A stretch of 12,601 bases of DNA from Actinomycetota bacterium (GCA_023475715.1 JAMCVO010000672.1:1-12601); one strand, 5' to 3'; numbered from the stretch's first letter, positions 1-7,238 are shown. Program-made: numbers and translations. Notes: generated by a model from the sequence alone, not told the origin.

Positions 1-43
1 TACATATAGGAACCAACACTCCTGATAATTTTTTTGCTTTCAA
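1..43 (-). CDS. Start of a probable DapA-family (dihydrodipicolinate synthase-like) lyase, cut by the window edge
   Basis: Only the first 14 codons are present, reading MKAKKLSGVLVPIC from a TTG start at 41-43. A strong Shine-Dalgarno (AAAGGAGG, complement of about 50-57) sits 6 bases upstream of the TTG, which supports a real start. The G-V-L-V-P pattern followed by Cys resembles the first beta strand of the DapA/NanA class I aldolase superfamily, where GVxxPxxTPF is usual. These enzymes form a Schiff base with a keto-acid through a lysine far outside this fragment. The gene follows the creatininase-like gene on the same strand after about 150 bases and could belong to the same catabolic unit. 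The family call rests on very few residues; that a coding start exists here is more certain than what it encodes. Confidence 0.5.
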   Translation of the reverse strand, partial: MKAKKLSGVLVPIC

Positions 44-196
44 AAAAAGCCTCCTTTAAATTCGAAAATTACTTTTCCTTTGCAACTAGAGAATGATGAA
101 TCTCAGCAATAGCTTATTGTCCTTATTCCTTTTATTCTATAATCATCCATATCCATCTTTCCAGGTGTGGATTTTCTTTTATTTATATAATAAAAA

Positions 197-1054
197 CTAA
201 GCTCGCTCGGGATAATCTCTATTTTTTATTTCAATTTTAAATTTTTTAACTTCTTTAATGAAATCAGCTAAATGGTCTGAAACTAAGTCAAAATATCTTC
301 TTCCTTTTTCAGGGGTTGCTCTAAAAGGATTGCCAATAACTGCATTATCACAGTAATCATGGTGCTCCATAGGCACCATTATAGTTTCCACTCCTTTGAA
401 TTCAACATTTGGGTCACCGTCTTTCTTACGAAAGTTTGGTCCCATAAAAGCAGGAGCATGGGTACGGCCTTTTTCCATTTGGTCTGTATCTATTTTATCC
501 ATATCATAAGCCATAACTGTGGAAGTTTCTAATTCGCCGGCATGCCATCCCGGTGTTTCTTCCGGAGGCCCCTCGATGATATCTCCTAAAACTGAATATG
601 TTCTTTCTGTTGGAGTCTTATACCAGCATACAAAACAACCAGTTGTGTAATACAATCTGCGGAAAATATCATCAATTACTTTAACATTTGAAGCATGATG
701 AGAAACAAAAATCATTTTACTAAATCCATGGTAAATTAAACTTCTGGTAATTTCATAAACAATTCGTCTATAAGTATCCCCACTAAAAGTTATAGTACCT
801 GTTCCTTCATTTACTCTTCCCATATGATGAGGAGAATATCCAAATGGCATTGCAGGCAAATATGGTACTTCGGCCTTTGATGCTGCCTGTTCTACAACAT
901 GTAAAGTAGTTATAAGATCTGTAGAGAGAGGGTCGTGGGCACCATGTTTTTCTAAACTACCCATTGGAATTAGTATAGTATCTGTTTTTTTTAACATTTC
1001 AGCTACTTCTGTATGTGATATATCATACAGATTCCAGCTTTTTTTTCTTGGCAT
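197..1054 (-). CDS. Creatininase-superfamily metal-dependent hydrolase (copy 1)
   Basis: A 285-residue protein with the creatininase/MftE-type fold. The N-terminal motif GSLEKHGAH...STD supplies the expected metal ligands Glu35, His37 and Asp46. SHHASN puts His120 where the family has NGHGGN, and WHAGELETS supplies His171, Glu174 and Glu176. Length is near the family norm (240-290). Members hydrolyse creatinine or related amides, mature mycofactocin (MftE) or, as I recall for IolN of Thermotoga, open an oxidised inositol ring; the substrate here cannot be read from sequence. The protein is cytoplasmic, with no signal peptide. The start has a good ribosome site (AAGGAG, 8 bases upstream of the ATG). 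It lies 62 bases behind a GntR regulator gene on the same strand, probably its regulator. It is clearly paralogous to the protein at 5335-6192, sharing the block PFGYSPHHMG. Family certain, activity unknown. Confidence 0.9.
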   Translation of the reverse strand: MPRKKSWNLYDISHTEVAEMLKKTDTILIPMGSLEKHGAHDPLSTDLITTLHVVEQAASKAEVPYLPAMPFGYSPHHMGRVNEGTGTITFSGDTYRRIVYEITRSLIYHGFSKMIFVSHHASNVKVIDDIFRRLYYTTGCFVCWYKTPTERTYSVLGDIIEGPPEETPGWHAGELETSTVMAYDMDKIDTDQMEKGRTHAPAFMGPNFRKKDGDPNVEFKGVETIMVPMEHHDYCDNAVIGNPFRATPEKGRRYFDLVSDHLADFIKEVKKFKIEIKNRDYPERA

Positions 1055-1116
1055 TTTTTTTCTCCTTATTTTCTTGTTATATTAGCTAGCTTTTATTATT
1101 AGAATTATTATCTAGT

Positions 1117-1821
1117 TTAATTATTAAGAATTGCTTGTTGAATGTGATTCAAATGTTTTTCCATTTCTTTTATTGCTTTATCAATATTATGATTTTTTAT
1201 GGCATTATAAATATTTTTATGATGTTCGATAGATTTGGATTTTAAATCTAAAACATTTGCTACTATTTGTTGTTCTTCTATAAATAAATCATAAATAGAA
1301 TTAAAAATTACTGGTAGTATCGGATTTTTCGAGGCTTCAACTATTGTAAGATGAAAATTAATATTTTCAAGAGCAAATTCTTTAGGATTGTCAATTATAC
1401 CCTTCATTCTCTGGATGCTATCACCCAACTTATTTATTTCATTTTCAGAAGCTCTTTCTGCTGCTAATGCTACAGCTCCTTTTTCTATTATTTTCCTTAT
1501 TTCCAGGCAATATAAAATATCTGGTTTTTTCATATCTAATAAATACCCTATATTATTAGATATATAAGCAGGACTGGCTTTATCGCTTATAAAAGTACCT
1601 TCACCCTGTTTAATGGTGACCAACCCTATAATTTGTAATTGTTTTAAAGCTTCTCTTACTGAACTTGCGCCTACTCGCATTTTTTCACTAAATATCTGTA
1701 TTGAAGGAAGTTTATCCCCTGGCTTTAAATCCCCCTTCCTAATTAACTCAATAATCCTTTTTAGAACACCCTCAGATACACTGAATCTTTCTATGGGTTC
1801 TTCTTGTATTATTTTAATCAT
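1117..1821 (-). CDS. GntR-family transcriptional regulator, FadR subfamily (regulator 1)
   Basis: A 234-residue regulator. Residues about 15-80 form the winged helix-turn-helix, with GDLKPGDKLPS followed by the recognition region SSVREALKQLQIIGLV and the wing QGEGTFI. Residues about 100-225 are an all-helical FCD effector domain, with FHLTIVEASKNP and a later helix containing EHHKNIYNAI that supplies histidines typical of its metal and ligand pocket. FadR-type regulators bind palindromic operators as dimers and respond to small organic acids or sugar acids. The gene stands upstream of creatininase copy 1 and diverges from the broken MFS gene, so it probably controls both and itself. The ATG at 1819-1821 is the first usable start; its ribosome site is poor (AGG directly next to the ATG). 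A strong promoter lies about 30 bases upstream. Regulatory targets are inferred from position. Confidence 0.92.
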   Translation of the reverse strand: MIKIIQEEPIERFSVSEGVLKRIIELIRKGDLKPGDKLPSIQIFSEKMRVGASSVREALKQLQIIGLVTIKQGEGTFISDKASPAYISNNIGYLLDMKKPDILYCLEIRKIIEKGAVALAAERASENEINKLGDSIQRMKGIIDNPKEFALENINFHLTIVEASKNPILPVIFNSIYDLFIEEQQIVANVLDLKSKSIEHHKNIYNAIKNHNIDKAIKEMEKHLNHIQQAILNN

Positions 1822-1848
1822 CCTATCATCAGATTATATGAACATCTT

Positions 1849-1895
1849 ATGTTTGTATAATATATCAAAGGCAAAATCATGTCAATACCAAACAT
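1849..1895. promoter_or_regulatory. Inverted repeat flanking the regulator 1 promoter (candidate operator)
   Basis: ATGTTTGTAT (1849-1858) and ATACCAAACAT (1885-1895) are inverted copies differing by one inserted base, and they bracket the -10 and -35 boxes exactly. Arm centres are about 36 bases apart, which could suit two operator half-sites, looping or two dimers. It lies in the divergent spacer between regulator 1 and the MFS gene, where an autoregulatory operator would be expected. Binding is inferred, not shown. Confidence 0.4.
1857..1885 (-). promoter_or_regulatory. Sigma-70-type promoter of regulator 1
   Basis: Read on the minus strand: TTGACA (complement of 1880-1885), a 17-base spacer, then TATTAT (complement of 1857-1862). 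The -35 box is perfect, the spacing optimal, and the -10 box one base from consensus. Transcription would start near 1850, giving a leader of about 30 bases before the ATG at 1821. Confidence 0.75.
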
Positions 1896-2025
1896 TCATT
1901 GATTTGCTACTTAAAATCTATTAGATTATTTGGAATTTTATTGGTAAAATCTCATAATCATTTTAGTAAGAAATTCTTTTTAAAAAATAAATGATCCGCT
2001 AAAAAAAATTTAGAGATTTATTTAA

Positions 2026-3273
2026 TTGAAAATGATGGAAAATAAGGCTATTGATTCAAATTACTATATAAATGAAAGTAGAGAAACTTTCAAGGATTAC
2101 CTTATGCAGATGCCAAATTTTCTTACCCTCTTTCTTGTACCAATAATATTTATGTCTATTGGTTCAGTGCTTATTGAAATGGCAAAAGATCTTGGAACAA
2201 CTCCAGAAAATATTAATCTTATTTTTACTTTTTTCCCAATTGGAATGATTGCAGGTCAGCTCACATCTGTATTTTATAATAGAAGATTCAAAAGAGCAGT
2301 CATTATAATAATCGCATATGCTTTTCTAATTGCAATCAATGTAACATTCTTTTTTGCAAGGCATATATCAGTTTTTTTTACACTCTATGTAGTTGTTCTA
2401 TAAATAATTGGAATAAATTATATACAGTCAACTGAAAATCTCCTGGCATGTAAAATAAAAAATAAAGACAGGCTTTTTTTCATAATGCTAAGCTTCTATC
2501 CAATAGGAGCTTTGATTGCACCACTTATCTCATCCAGCCTTGTAAAAAACGAGATAAGCTGGCGGTTTACATATCTTATAAGTGCTGGGGCAATATTAAT
2601 TACTATGGTGCTTTATATTTTAATATCACTAAATGGCCAAAACAGGATAATTGCTGCAAAAACACAGAAAATTTTATTCAGGGAAGTATTTGTCGAAAGA
2701 GATAAAAATTTTATTTTCATAATGATCCTCCTTGTCGCTGCAATTTATTGCACAGCAGAGACTGTCATTGCAACATGGGCGCCAACTTATTTGAGGCTTG
2801 CAAAAAATATGGATATACAAAGCGCTGCTCTGAGCATTACCTTTTTCCAGACATTTACTGTTTTAGGAAGATTTATTGCAAGTGTTTTAACAGGAAAAGT
2901 TAAAGTCAAAACAATACTTATTACAATTTCTGGGCTGGCTTTCATTTCAATAATATTTTTTGTCTTATCAAAGTCAAGATTCTTTTTATTTGCAAATATA
3001 AGTCTTGCAGGGCTTGGATTTTCTGCTATGTACCCGCTTCTTGTTTCATCCGGAAGTACAATTTATGAAAAAGGAAGAGGTATACTTGCATCACTAATTT
3101 TTGCTTCATTATATATTGGTAAAACTATGGCACCATTCATTACTAAAAAAATAGCAGAGACTAATCTTACTTTCTCCATTACAGTCGCATTAGTCTTCTC
3201 AGGAGTATCTTCGCTTATAATCATCTTTCTAATAATTTACGAGAGAATTAAATCCCGTAAAACTTGTATATAA
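2026..3273 (+). pseudogene. MFS transporter gene interrupted by one in-frame stop
   Basis: Two open stretches (2026-2400 and 2404-3273) lie in the same frame and are separated only by a TAA at 2401-2403, codon 126. Read through it, the product would be 415 residues with about 12 hydrophobic helices, a normal MFS length. The stop falls inside the fourth membrane segment: the sequence reads VVL, stop, then IIGINYIQSTENLL. The second half has MFS features such as LSFYPIGALIAPLI after the fourth helix, and a long central loop near residues 205-230. The overall pattern resembles the fucose/glucose FHS branch of proton symporters, but that is a guess. The TTG start follows a weak AGAGA; ATG at 2032 or 2035 is an alternative. 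A TTA (Leu) to TAA change would explain the stop. It could also be a sequencing error. The ATG at 2485 is internal, not a separate gene start. Confidence 0.8.
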
Positions 3274-3356
3274 ATAAAAATTATCAAATTTTCAGATACT
3301 TACGGTTATCTTGAGTTTTAATTCAAATCTGAGCCTGTTTTATATTTTATCTAGCT

Positions 3357-3941
3357 TTAAGATAACATAGATGAATAAAATGCTATTTTTGCTGTATCCT
3401 CTATTAACTCTGTAGTATTAAAAGTTTGTTCAATACTTTCCCCAAAAGTCAATATTCCATGACAACTTAATAATATATTAGCTATGCTGTCATCAATTTC
3501 TTTTAATTTATTCTTTACCATTTCTTTGAGTTCAAATGACCCAGGTTTCGCATATCCAATAATAGGTGTATCTATTATCTTTAATTCTGCCATAACTGTA
3601 ATCATTGGTATCTTTTCATTTTTTATTGTAAAAGAAGTAGCAAAAATCGGATGGGTGTGCATTACGCAAGAAACTCTACTTCTTTCCTCATAAACAGCTA
3701 AGTGCATTAATGCTTCTTTTGATGGTTTAGCATTTCCATTCAATACTTTTAAATCACTATTTATTTTAATAAAATCTTTGTAATTTATTCTACCTAACGC
3801 ACTATTGGTAGGACTGATAAGAAATAAATTTTCTTTTAATTTATAAGAAATATTCCCACCTGAAGCACTGACTAGTCCTTTTAAATAAATAAGGTTTGAA
3901 TAATATGCTAAATCTTTCCTTATTTTAATTTCTTTTAACAT
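3357..3941 (-). CDS. Class II aldolase/adducin-family protein (FucA-like)
   Basis: A 194-residue cytoplasmic enzyme of the L-fuculose-phosphate aldolase/adducin family. Such enzymes use a divalent metal to cleave or decarboxylate phosphorylated keto-sugars. Visible are the phosphate-binding loop SASGGNIS (residues 25-32), SPTNSALG (43-50), the catalytic acid Glu76 in SKEALMH, metal ligands His95 and His97 in MHTHP, and the third ligand His161 in SCHG. All active-site positions are intact. Length is slightly below FucA (about 215). It is the last gene of the run GntR, creatininase 2, Tm-1-like, aldolase, starting 33 bases after the Tm-1-like stop. No Shine-Dalgarno is evident before the ATG, so it may rely on coupling to the gene ahead. 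It is convergent with the MFS gene. The substrate is unknown; relatives include tetronate-phosphate decarboxylases (OtnC) as well as aldolases. Confidence 0.88.
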   Translation of the reverse strand: MLKEIKIRKDLAYYSNLIYLKGLVSASGGNISYKLKENLFLISPTNSALGRINYKDFIKINSDLKVLNGNAKPSKEALMHLAVYEERSRVSCVMHTHPIFATSFTIKNEKIPMITVMAELKIIDTPIIGYAKPGSFELKEMVKNKLKEIDDSIANILLSCHGILTFGESIEQTFNTTELIEDTAKIAFYSSMLS

Positions 3942-3974
3942 TTTGAATTTATTGTAATTATTTTAAACTTATAG

Positions 3975-5207
3975 CTAACTTTCATTACTCTGCATATCAA
4001 AAAACATATTCAATCTTTTTACACAATACTCACAAAACTCCGGGCTATTTATATTTTTATTTATTTTTTCTAAAATTTTATTTTTAGATAACTTAATTTT
4101 TTTCTCCACTCTGTTAACAAACATGTTGTTCGCTTCATTGTCATATAAAATATTATTTATAGACCCAATTTCGGACCATCCTTTCATTGGAATTAATAAT
4201 GCAACCGGTCCCCTGGAACCATTTATTCTTTTTGCCATAAGATCAGCTACTTTTATTAATTCTTTCCCTGATATTCTAACATTAGTATTATAGGGATTAT
4301 GGTAATGAATTTTTCTGTTTTGCAAAAAACGTGGCATTGTATCTGGTGGTCCAAACACAAAATAATCCAATCCTCCAGTTGATAACACTTGTGGAATACC
4401 TTTTTTTGATGCAGAAACTAATCTTTCCCCGGATGTTGGTTTATAAATATCAAAATTAAATATCTCACCAATAATTTCATGAGGAGTTAAATCAATAACC
4501 CCATCAACATAATTATTATCTATTAAATCTTCCATAGCTGAACCACCGGCTCCAGATGAATGGAAAATAACAGGTGAAAAATCTAACTTTTTCAATAAAT
4601 CAGCACAGATAATAGCACCTTTGGATGTATTACCAAATGCAGTTATAGCAATTACCTTCTTATCAGGCTTCTTACAAATTTTTTTGTTTTTAGCCATCGC
4701 AACAATAGAGTCCAGTGCATTATCTACAACACATTTATTTATAAAATTTATTCCTCCTGCAAAATCAGTAATTGAAAAAACAGTAAAGATATCTTTATTC
4801 TTAATGTAAGGCCTCATGTTGCCTGAGGCAATTGTTGTTACTAAAACCTTTGGCAAAAAAAAGGGTAATTTTTGTATAGCAATCCCAAAAATTGCTGTAC
4901 CTTGATTACCCCCTATGCTGATTACTCCATCTATCTCATTCCTCTTATACAAACTCTCTAATATCTCTCCACAACATAATCCTATTTTTTCTATAATTTC
5001 AGACCTTTTTTCCACTAAGATAGCTTTTTTTAAATCATAATTTTTTTCTTTGAGAATTTTTTTTATATTTATATCTGCAACTTCAAAATCTCTAAAAACA
5101 CCTACATCTATTAAAATAGTTCCAAGATTATTTTTTTCGATATAATCCTTCATGTATATGGATTCCTCTAATTTTGTATCTATAGTAGCAATTATTGCAA
5201 TATTCAT
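3975..5207 (-). CDS. Tm-1-like ATP-binding protein (UPF0261 family)
   Basis: A 410-residue protein of the UPF0261/Tm-1-like family, named for the tomato mosaic virus resistance protein whose N-terminal domain binds ATP. The family start MNIAIIATIDTK is typical. A glycine-rich nucleotide-binding element, SIGGNQGTAIFG, lies at about residues 97-108. ITAFGNTSKGA (187-197) and HSSGAGG (215-221) open the second domain, and LIPMKGWSE is a conserved C-terminal motif. Full length, no signal peptide. Bacterial members have no firmly known reaction but recur in sugar and carboxylate catabolic clusters. Here it sits between creatininase 2 (127 bases upstream) and the class II aldolase (33 bases downstream), so a metabolic rather than antiviral role is likely. 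The ATG has a GGAG 11 bases upstream. Family call firm, function open. Confidence 0.88.
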   Translation of the reverse strand: MNIAIIATIDTKLEESIYMKDYIEKNNLGTILIDVGVFRDFEVADINIKKILKEKNYDLKKAILVEKRSEIIEKIGLCCGEILESLYKRNEIDGVISIGGNQGTAIFGIAIQKLPFFLPKVLVTTIASGNMRPYIKNKDIFTVFSITDFAGGINFINKCVVDNALDSIVAMAKNKKICKKPDKKVIAITAFGNTSKGAIICADLLKKLDFSPVIFHSSGAGGSAMEDLIDNNYVDGVIDLTPHEIIGEIFNFDIYKPTSGERLVSASKKGIPQVLSTGGLDYFVFGPPDTMPRFLQNRKIHYHNPYNTNVRISGKELIKVADLMAKRINGSRGPVALLIPMKGWSEIGSINNILYDNEANNMFVNRVEKKIKLSKNKILEKINKNINSPEFCEYCVKRLNMFFDMQSNES

Positions 5208-5334
5208 TTTTTATTACACTCCAATAAATATTTATTCTCTAAATATTTTTTAATATTTTATTCTTAGACTGCTCCACAAGTTAAACCAAAACTAAAAATA
5301 TTTTTCAATTATGGTAAGAAAAAACAATAAAAAA

Positions 5335-6192
5335 TTATCTCCAACTTCTATCAGGATAATCTCTTTTTTCTTCTGGAACTATAATTTTTATTTTCTTTAT
5401 CTCTTCAAGGAAGGAGGCTAAATGACCAGACTGTATTTGAAACAATTTTTCTCCCTTCTCTTTACTTGCTTTTGATGGATCGCCTATAGTTGCAGTATCG
5501 CAATATTCATGATGTTCCATTGGTATCATAATATTATCCATACCTCCAAATTCTACTGTCCTGCTTCCATCAATTTTTGAGAATTTATCCGTAAGCCACC
5601 TTGGAGCATGAGCAGTATCTTTTTTTGCCCTTTCCATAATAACAATAGAATCTTTATATGCCAGCGCATGAGATGTTTCTTCCTCACCTGAATGCCAACC
5701 GGGAGTATCTTCTTTATCGCCTTCTAAAATATCTTGGAATAATTCTAAATTTCTCTCACAACAAGGTTTGTACCAACAAACAAATGCTCCGGTATCATAC
5801 CTTACTCTTCTTAAAACCTCTTCAATTACTAGTGTATTTGAACCATGAATAGAAACAAAGACAATTTTGTTAAAACCATGGTAAATTAAACTCCTGGCTA
5901 TATCATAAATTAAATTACGATAAGTACCTCCACTAAGAGTAATAGTTCCGCTACCATTACTAATATTGCCCATGTGGTGAGGTGAATAACCAAAGGGTAC
6001 TATAGGAGTATATAGGACATTAGCCTTCTCTGACCCTCCTGATGCAATGGTATAAGTAGTTGAACTGTCGACACCTATTGGACAGTGTGGCCCATGTTTT
6101 TCACAGCTCCCCATTGGTACCACTATAACGTCACATTTTTTTATTATTTCTTTTAAATCAGGAACTGTAAAATCAAAATAATAATTACTCAT
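5335..6192 (-). CDS. Creatininase-superfamily metal-dependent hydrolase (copy 2)
   Basis: A 285-residue paralogue of the protein at 197-1054, about half identical by eye and without large gaps. Metal ligands are Glu31 and His33 in GSCEKHGPH, Asp42, the His of SIHGSN (family NGHGGN), and the His and Glu residues of WHSGEEETS. It also shares the blocks FGYSPHHMG, RSLIYHGF and MEHHEYCD. The C-terminus differs (RDYPDRSWR against RDYPERA). Its ATG overlaps the stop of the GntR gene ahead by 4 bases (ATGA) and has a strong AAGGAGG 7-8 bases upstream, so the two are translationally coupled. It probably acts with the downstream Tm-1-like protein and class II aldolase on one substrate. Relatives hydrolyse creatinine, cyclic amides or ring ketones; the actual reaction cannot be told. 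Confidence 0.9.
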   Translation of the reverse strand: MSNYYFDFTVPDLKEIIKKCDVIVVPMGSCEKHGPHCPIGVDSSTTYTIASGGSEKANVLYTPIVPFGYSPHHMGNISNGSGTITLSGGTYRNLIYDIARSLIYHGFNKIVFVSIHGSNTLVIEEVLRRVRYDTGAFVCWYKPCCERNLELFQDILEGDKEDTPGWHSGEEETSHALAYKDSIVIMERAKKDTAHAPRWLTDKFSKIDGSRTVEFGGMDNIMIPMEHHEYCDTATIGDPSKASKEKGEKLFQIQSGHLASFLEEIKKIKIIVPEEKRDYPDRSWR

Positions 6193-6845
6193 AAATTAGC
6201 CTCCTTATTAAATGTTTTTATTATTTTTTTTAATTCTAACTTAGCGTCTTCAAAATGTCTCAACATTGCATTAACCGCAATTTCAGGATCTTTTTTTTCA
6301 CATGCTTCAATAATTGTTAAGTGTAAGTCTTTTATTTGTTCTTTTTGTCTTGATTGATTGTAATATATAATCCTATATGGTGCCGTCCATTTCCAAAGTT
6401 GTTGTATCAATTTTAATAAAAAAGGTTTGTTGGCTATACTATAAATATAAATATGAAAATCTTTATTTTGTAAAAATAGTAGATGTGAATTAGAATCCTT
6501 TTTTGATTTTTCTATTTCAATATTTAAATTTTTTAATTTTTTTATTTGATTTTCATTAATATTTAGAATTGCTTCTCTTAGTACGATAGGTTCTAATATC
6601 TCTCTTAAATAATATATTTCATCAACTTCAGATTCCTTTAAATCTTTAACAAAAACACCTTTTCTTGATTTTATTTCTATTAAACCATCTGCCTCTAATA
6701 AATTCATTGCTTCTCTAAGTGGTATTAAACTAACATCTAGATTAGTTACTAATTTATTATATGATATTCTTTCACCAGGCAATATTTTACCTAAGAGTAT
6801 TAAATTTTTGATTTCATCGTACACTTGTTCTTTGACAGTTTTCAT
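6189..6845 (-). CDS. GntR-family transcriptional regulator with FCD domain (regulator 2)
   Basis: A 218-residue regulator. The N-terminal winged helix (about residues 3-70) has EQVYDEIKNLILLGKILPG and the recognition region SLIPLREAMNLLEADGLI with wing SRKGVFV. An FCD domain follows, with FHIYIYSIANKPF and IKDLHLTIIEACEKK contributing pocket histidines. It leads the operon with creatininase 2, sharing a 4-base overlap, and presumably controls that operon according to a pathway intermediate. The ATG at 6843-6845 is the natural start because the DNA-binding domain begins at once, but no Shine-Dalgarno precedes it: the leader is pure A/T repeat. A perfect-box promoter and a long palindrome lie just upstream. 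Base composition is very AT-rich. It differs from regulator 1 in length and sequence. A 66-base relative of its FCD coding region survives at 8423-8488. Confidence 0.92.
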   Translation of the reverse strand: MKTVKEQVYDEIKNLILLGKILPGERISYNKLVTNLDVSLIPLREAMNLLEADGLIEIKSRKGVFVKDLKESEVDEIYYLREILEPIVLREAILNINENQIKKLKNLNIEIEKSKKDSNSHLLFLQNKDFHIYIYSIANKPFLLKLIQQLWKWTAPYRIIYYNQSRQKEQIKDLHLTIIEACEKKDPEIAVNAMLRHFEDAKLELKKIIKTFNKEANL

Positions 6846-6849
6846 GAAT

Positions 6850-6870
6850 AATTTATAATTTATAATTTAT
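6850..6870. repeat. Three tandem AATTTAT heptamers in the leader of regulator 2
   Basis: AATTTAT occurs three times head to tail at 6850-6870, between the likely transcription start and the ATG of regulator 2. The third copy merges into the palindrome at 6859-6880. No ribosome site is found in this leader. The repeats could be operator half-sites or slippage-derived sequence. Confidence 0.6.
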
Positions 6871-6880
6871 AAATTATAAA
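6859..6880. promoter_or_regulatory. 22-bp perfect A/T palindrome at the start site of regulator 2 (candidate operator)
   Basis: The sequence is a perfect palindrome, with core TATAATTTATAAATTATA at 6861-6878 extended by two bases on each side. It begins two bases downstream of the -10 box and covers the predicted transcription start near 6875. That is the usual place for an autorepression operator of a GntR dimer. Long AT palindromes also arise by chance in such AT-rich DNA, so the operator role is inferred. Confidence 0.45.
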
Positions 6881-6881
6881 A

Positions 6882-6909
6882 ATTATAACTTAAAAAATTT
6901 CTTTGTCAA
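6882..6909 (-). promoter_or_regulatory. Consensus sigma-70-type promoter of regulator 2
   Basis: On the minus strand: TTGACA (complement of 6904-6909), a 16-base spacer, TATAAT (complement of 6882-6887). Both boxes are perfect and spacing is one short of optimum. The -35 box overlaps the closing TGA of the frame of the broken dehydrogenase upstream, so this promoter abuts the break point of that gene. Confidence 0.75.
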
Positions 6910-7161
6910 TACGAGATATTATTCATATGTAAGTGGTTGGTTGTAGCAATATAGATAATATCCACTTCAGGATCTGCTGCTAATTCCTCGTAAGAGGTAT
7001 ACCACTTAGGGGTACTATAGCTTGGAAAAAGCTTCCGCTTTCCCCAGTGTTTGCGATGCAGTAGCATAAAGACGTGCGTTAGGTATTTGTTGTAGTCCGA
7101 CCATCGCTCGGTGTGCAATCATACCGGGACCGATGATGCCCCAGTTATAGATCTTCCCCAT
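6906..7161 (-). pseudogene. Remnant of a Gfo/Idh/MocA-family dehydrogenase, frameshifted and 3'-truncated
   Basis: A start ATG at 7159-7161 with a good ribosome site (AAAAGGGG) opens a frame reading MGKIYNWGIIGPGMIAHRAM, the NAD(P)-binding Rossmann start of this family, and on to GKAEAFSKL before a TAG at 7015-7017. Homology then continues in another frame as TPKWYTSYEELAADPEVD and IIYIATTNHLH, ending in TGA at 6906-6908. Loss of one TA in a TATATA run near 7015-7020 would explain the shift. Only about 85 codons of a normal 330-350 remain; the catalytic EKP motif and C-terminal domain are missing. GC is about 45% by hand count, well above its neighbours, which suggests an outside origin. Intact relatives oxidise sugars or inositols. 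It cannot make a working enzyme; the internal ATG at 7118 is not a convincing gene start. Confidence 0.88.
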
Positions 7162-7238
7162 AGTTGATTCCCCTTTTAGACATAGATTTTAAAATGAATA
7201 AACATTACACCATAAATAATTAATCTTTTTTATACTCT

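Noticed and set aside
44..196. Hidden gene or terminator in the spacer before the DapA-like start
   Set aside because: No frame with recognisable protein sequence and no convincing hairpin with a T-run was found; only the ribosome site of the next gene is clear.
1613..1924. Plus-strand open frame overlapping regulator 1
   Set aside because: It is the complement of a clear GntR gene and its product has no recognisable domain. The same reasoning was applied to plus-strand frames inside the aldolase, Tm-1-like, creatininase, URO-D-family, permease and ATPase genes.
2401..2403. TAA recoded as an amino acid in this organism
   Set aside because: Several intact genes in the window end at TAA at the expected family length, so TAA works as a stop here.
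2485..3273. A separate 262-residue membrane protein gene
   Set aside because: It lies in the same frame as the preceding MFS segment, with open coding-like sequence back to the TAA, and the ATG falls inside the transporter with no ribosome site.
3274..3356. Bidirectional terminator between the convergent MFS and aldolase genes
   Set aside because: Only a weak near-palindrome (TTGAGTTTTAATTCAA) with no loop and no T-run was found.
5208..5334. Internal promoter ahead of the Tm-1-like gene
   Set aside because: Pairs such as TTGAAA with TTTAAC or TTGTGG with ATATTA have acceptable spacing but poor matches, as expected by chance in A/T-rich DNA.
6850..6880. A CRISPR-like or mobile-element end repeat
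   Set aside because: The repeat unit is seven bases, directly adjacent and without spacers, and no cas gene, transposase or target-site duplication is present.
6906..7118. A 70-codon open frame on the minus strand as a stand-alone small protein
   Set aside because: Its C-terminal half is plainly dehydrogenase sequence, while its N-terminal half is the out-of-frame reading of the Rossmann start. It is part of a broken gene, not a small gene of its own.
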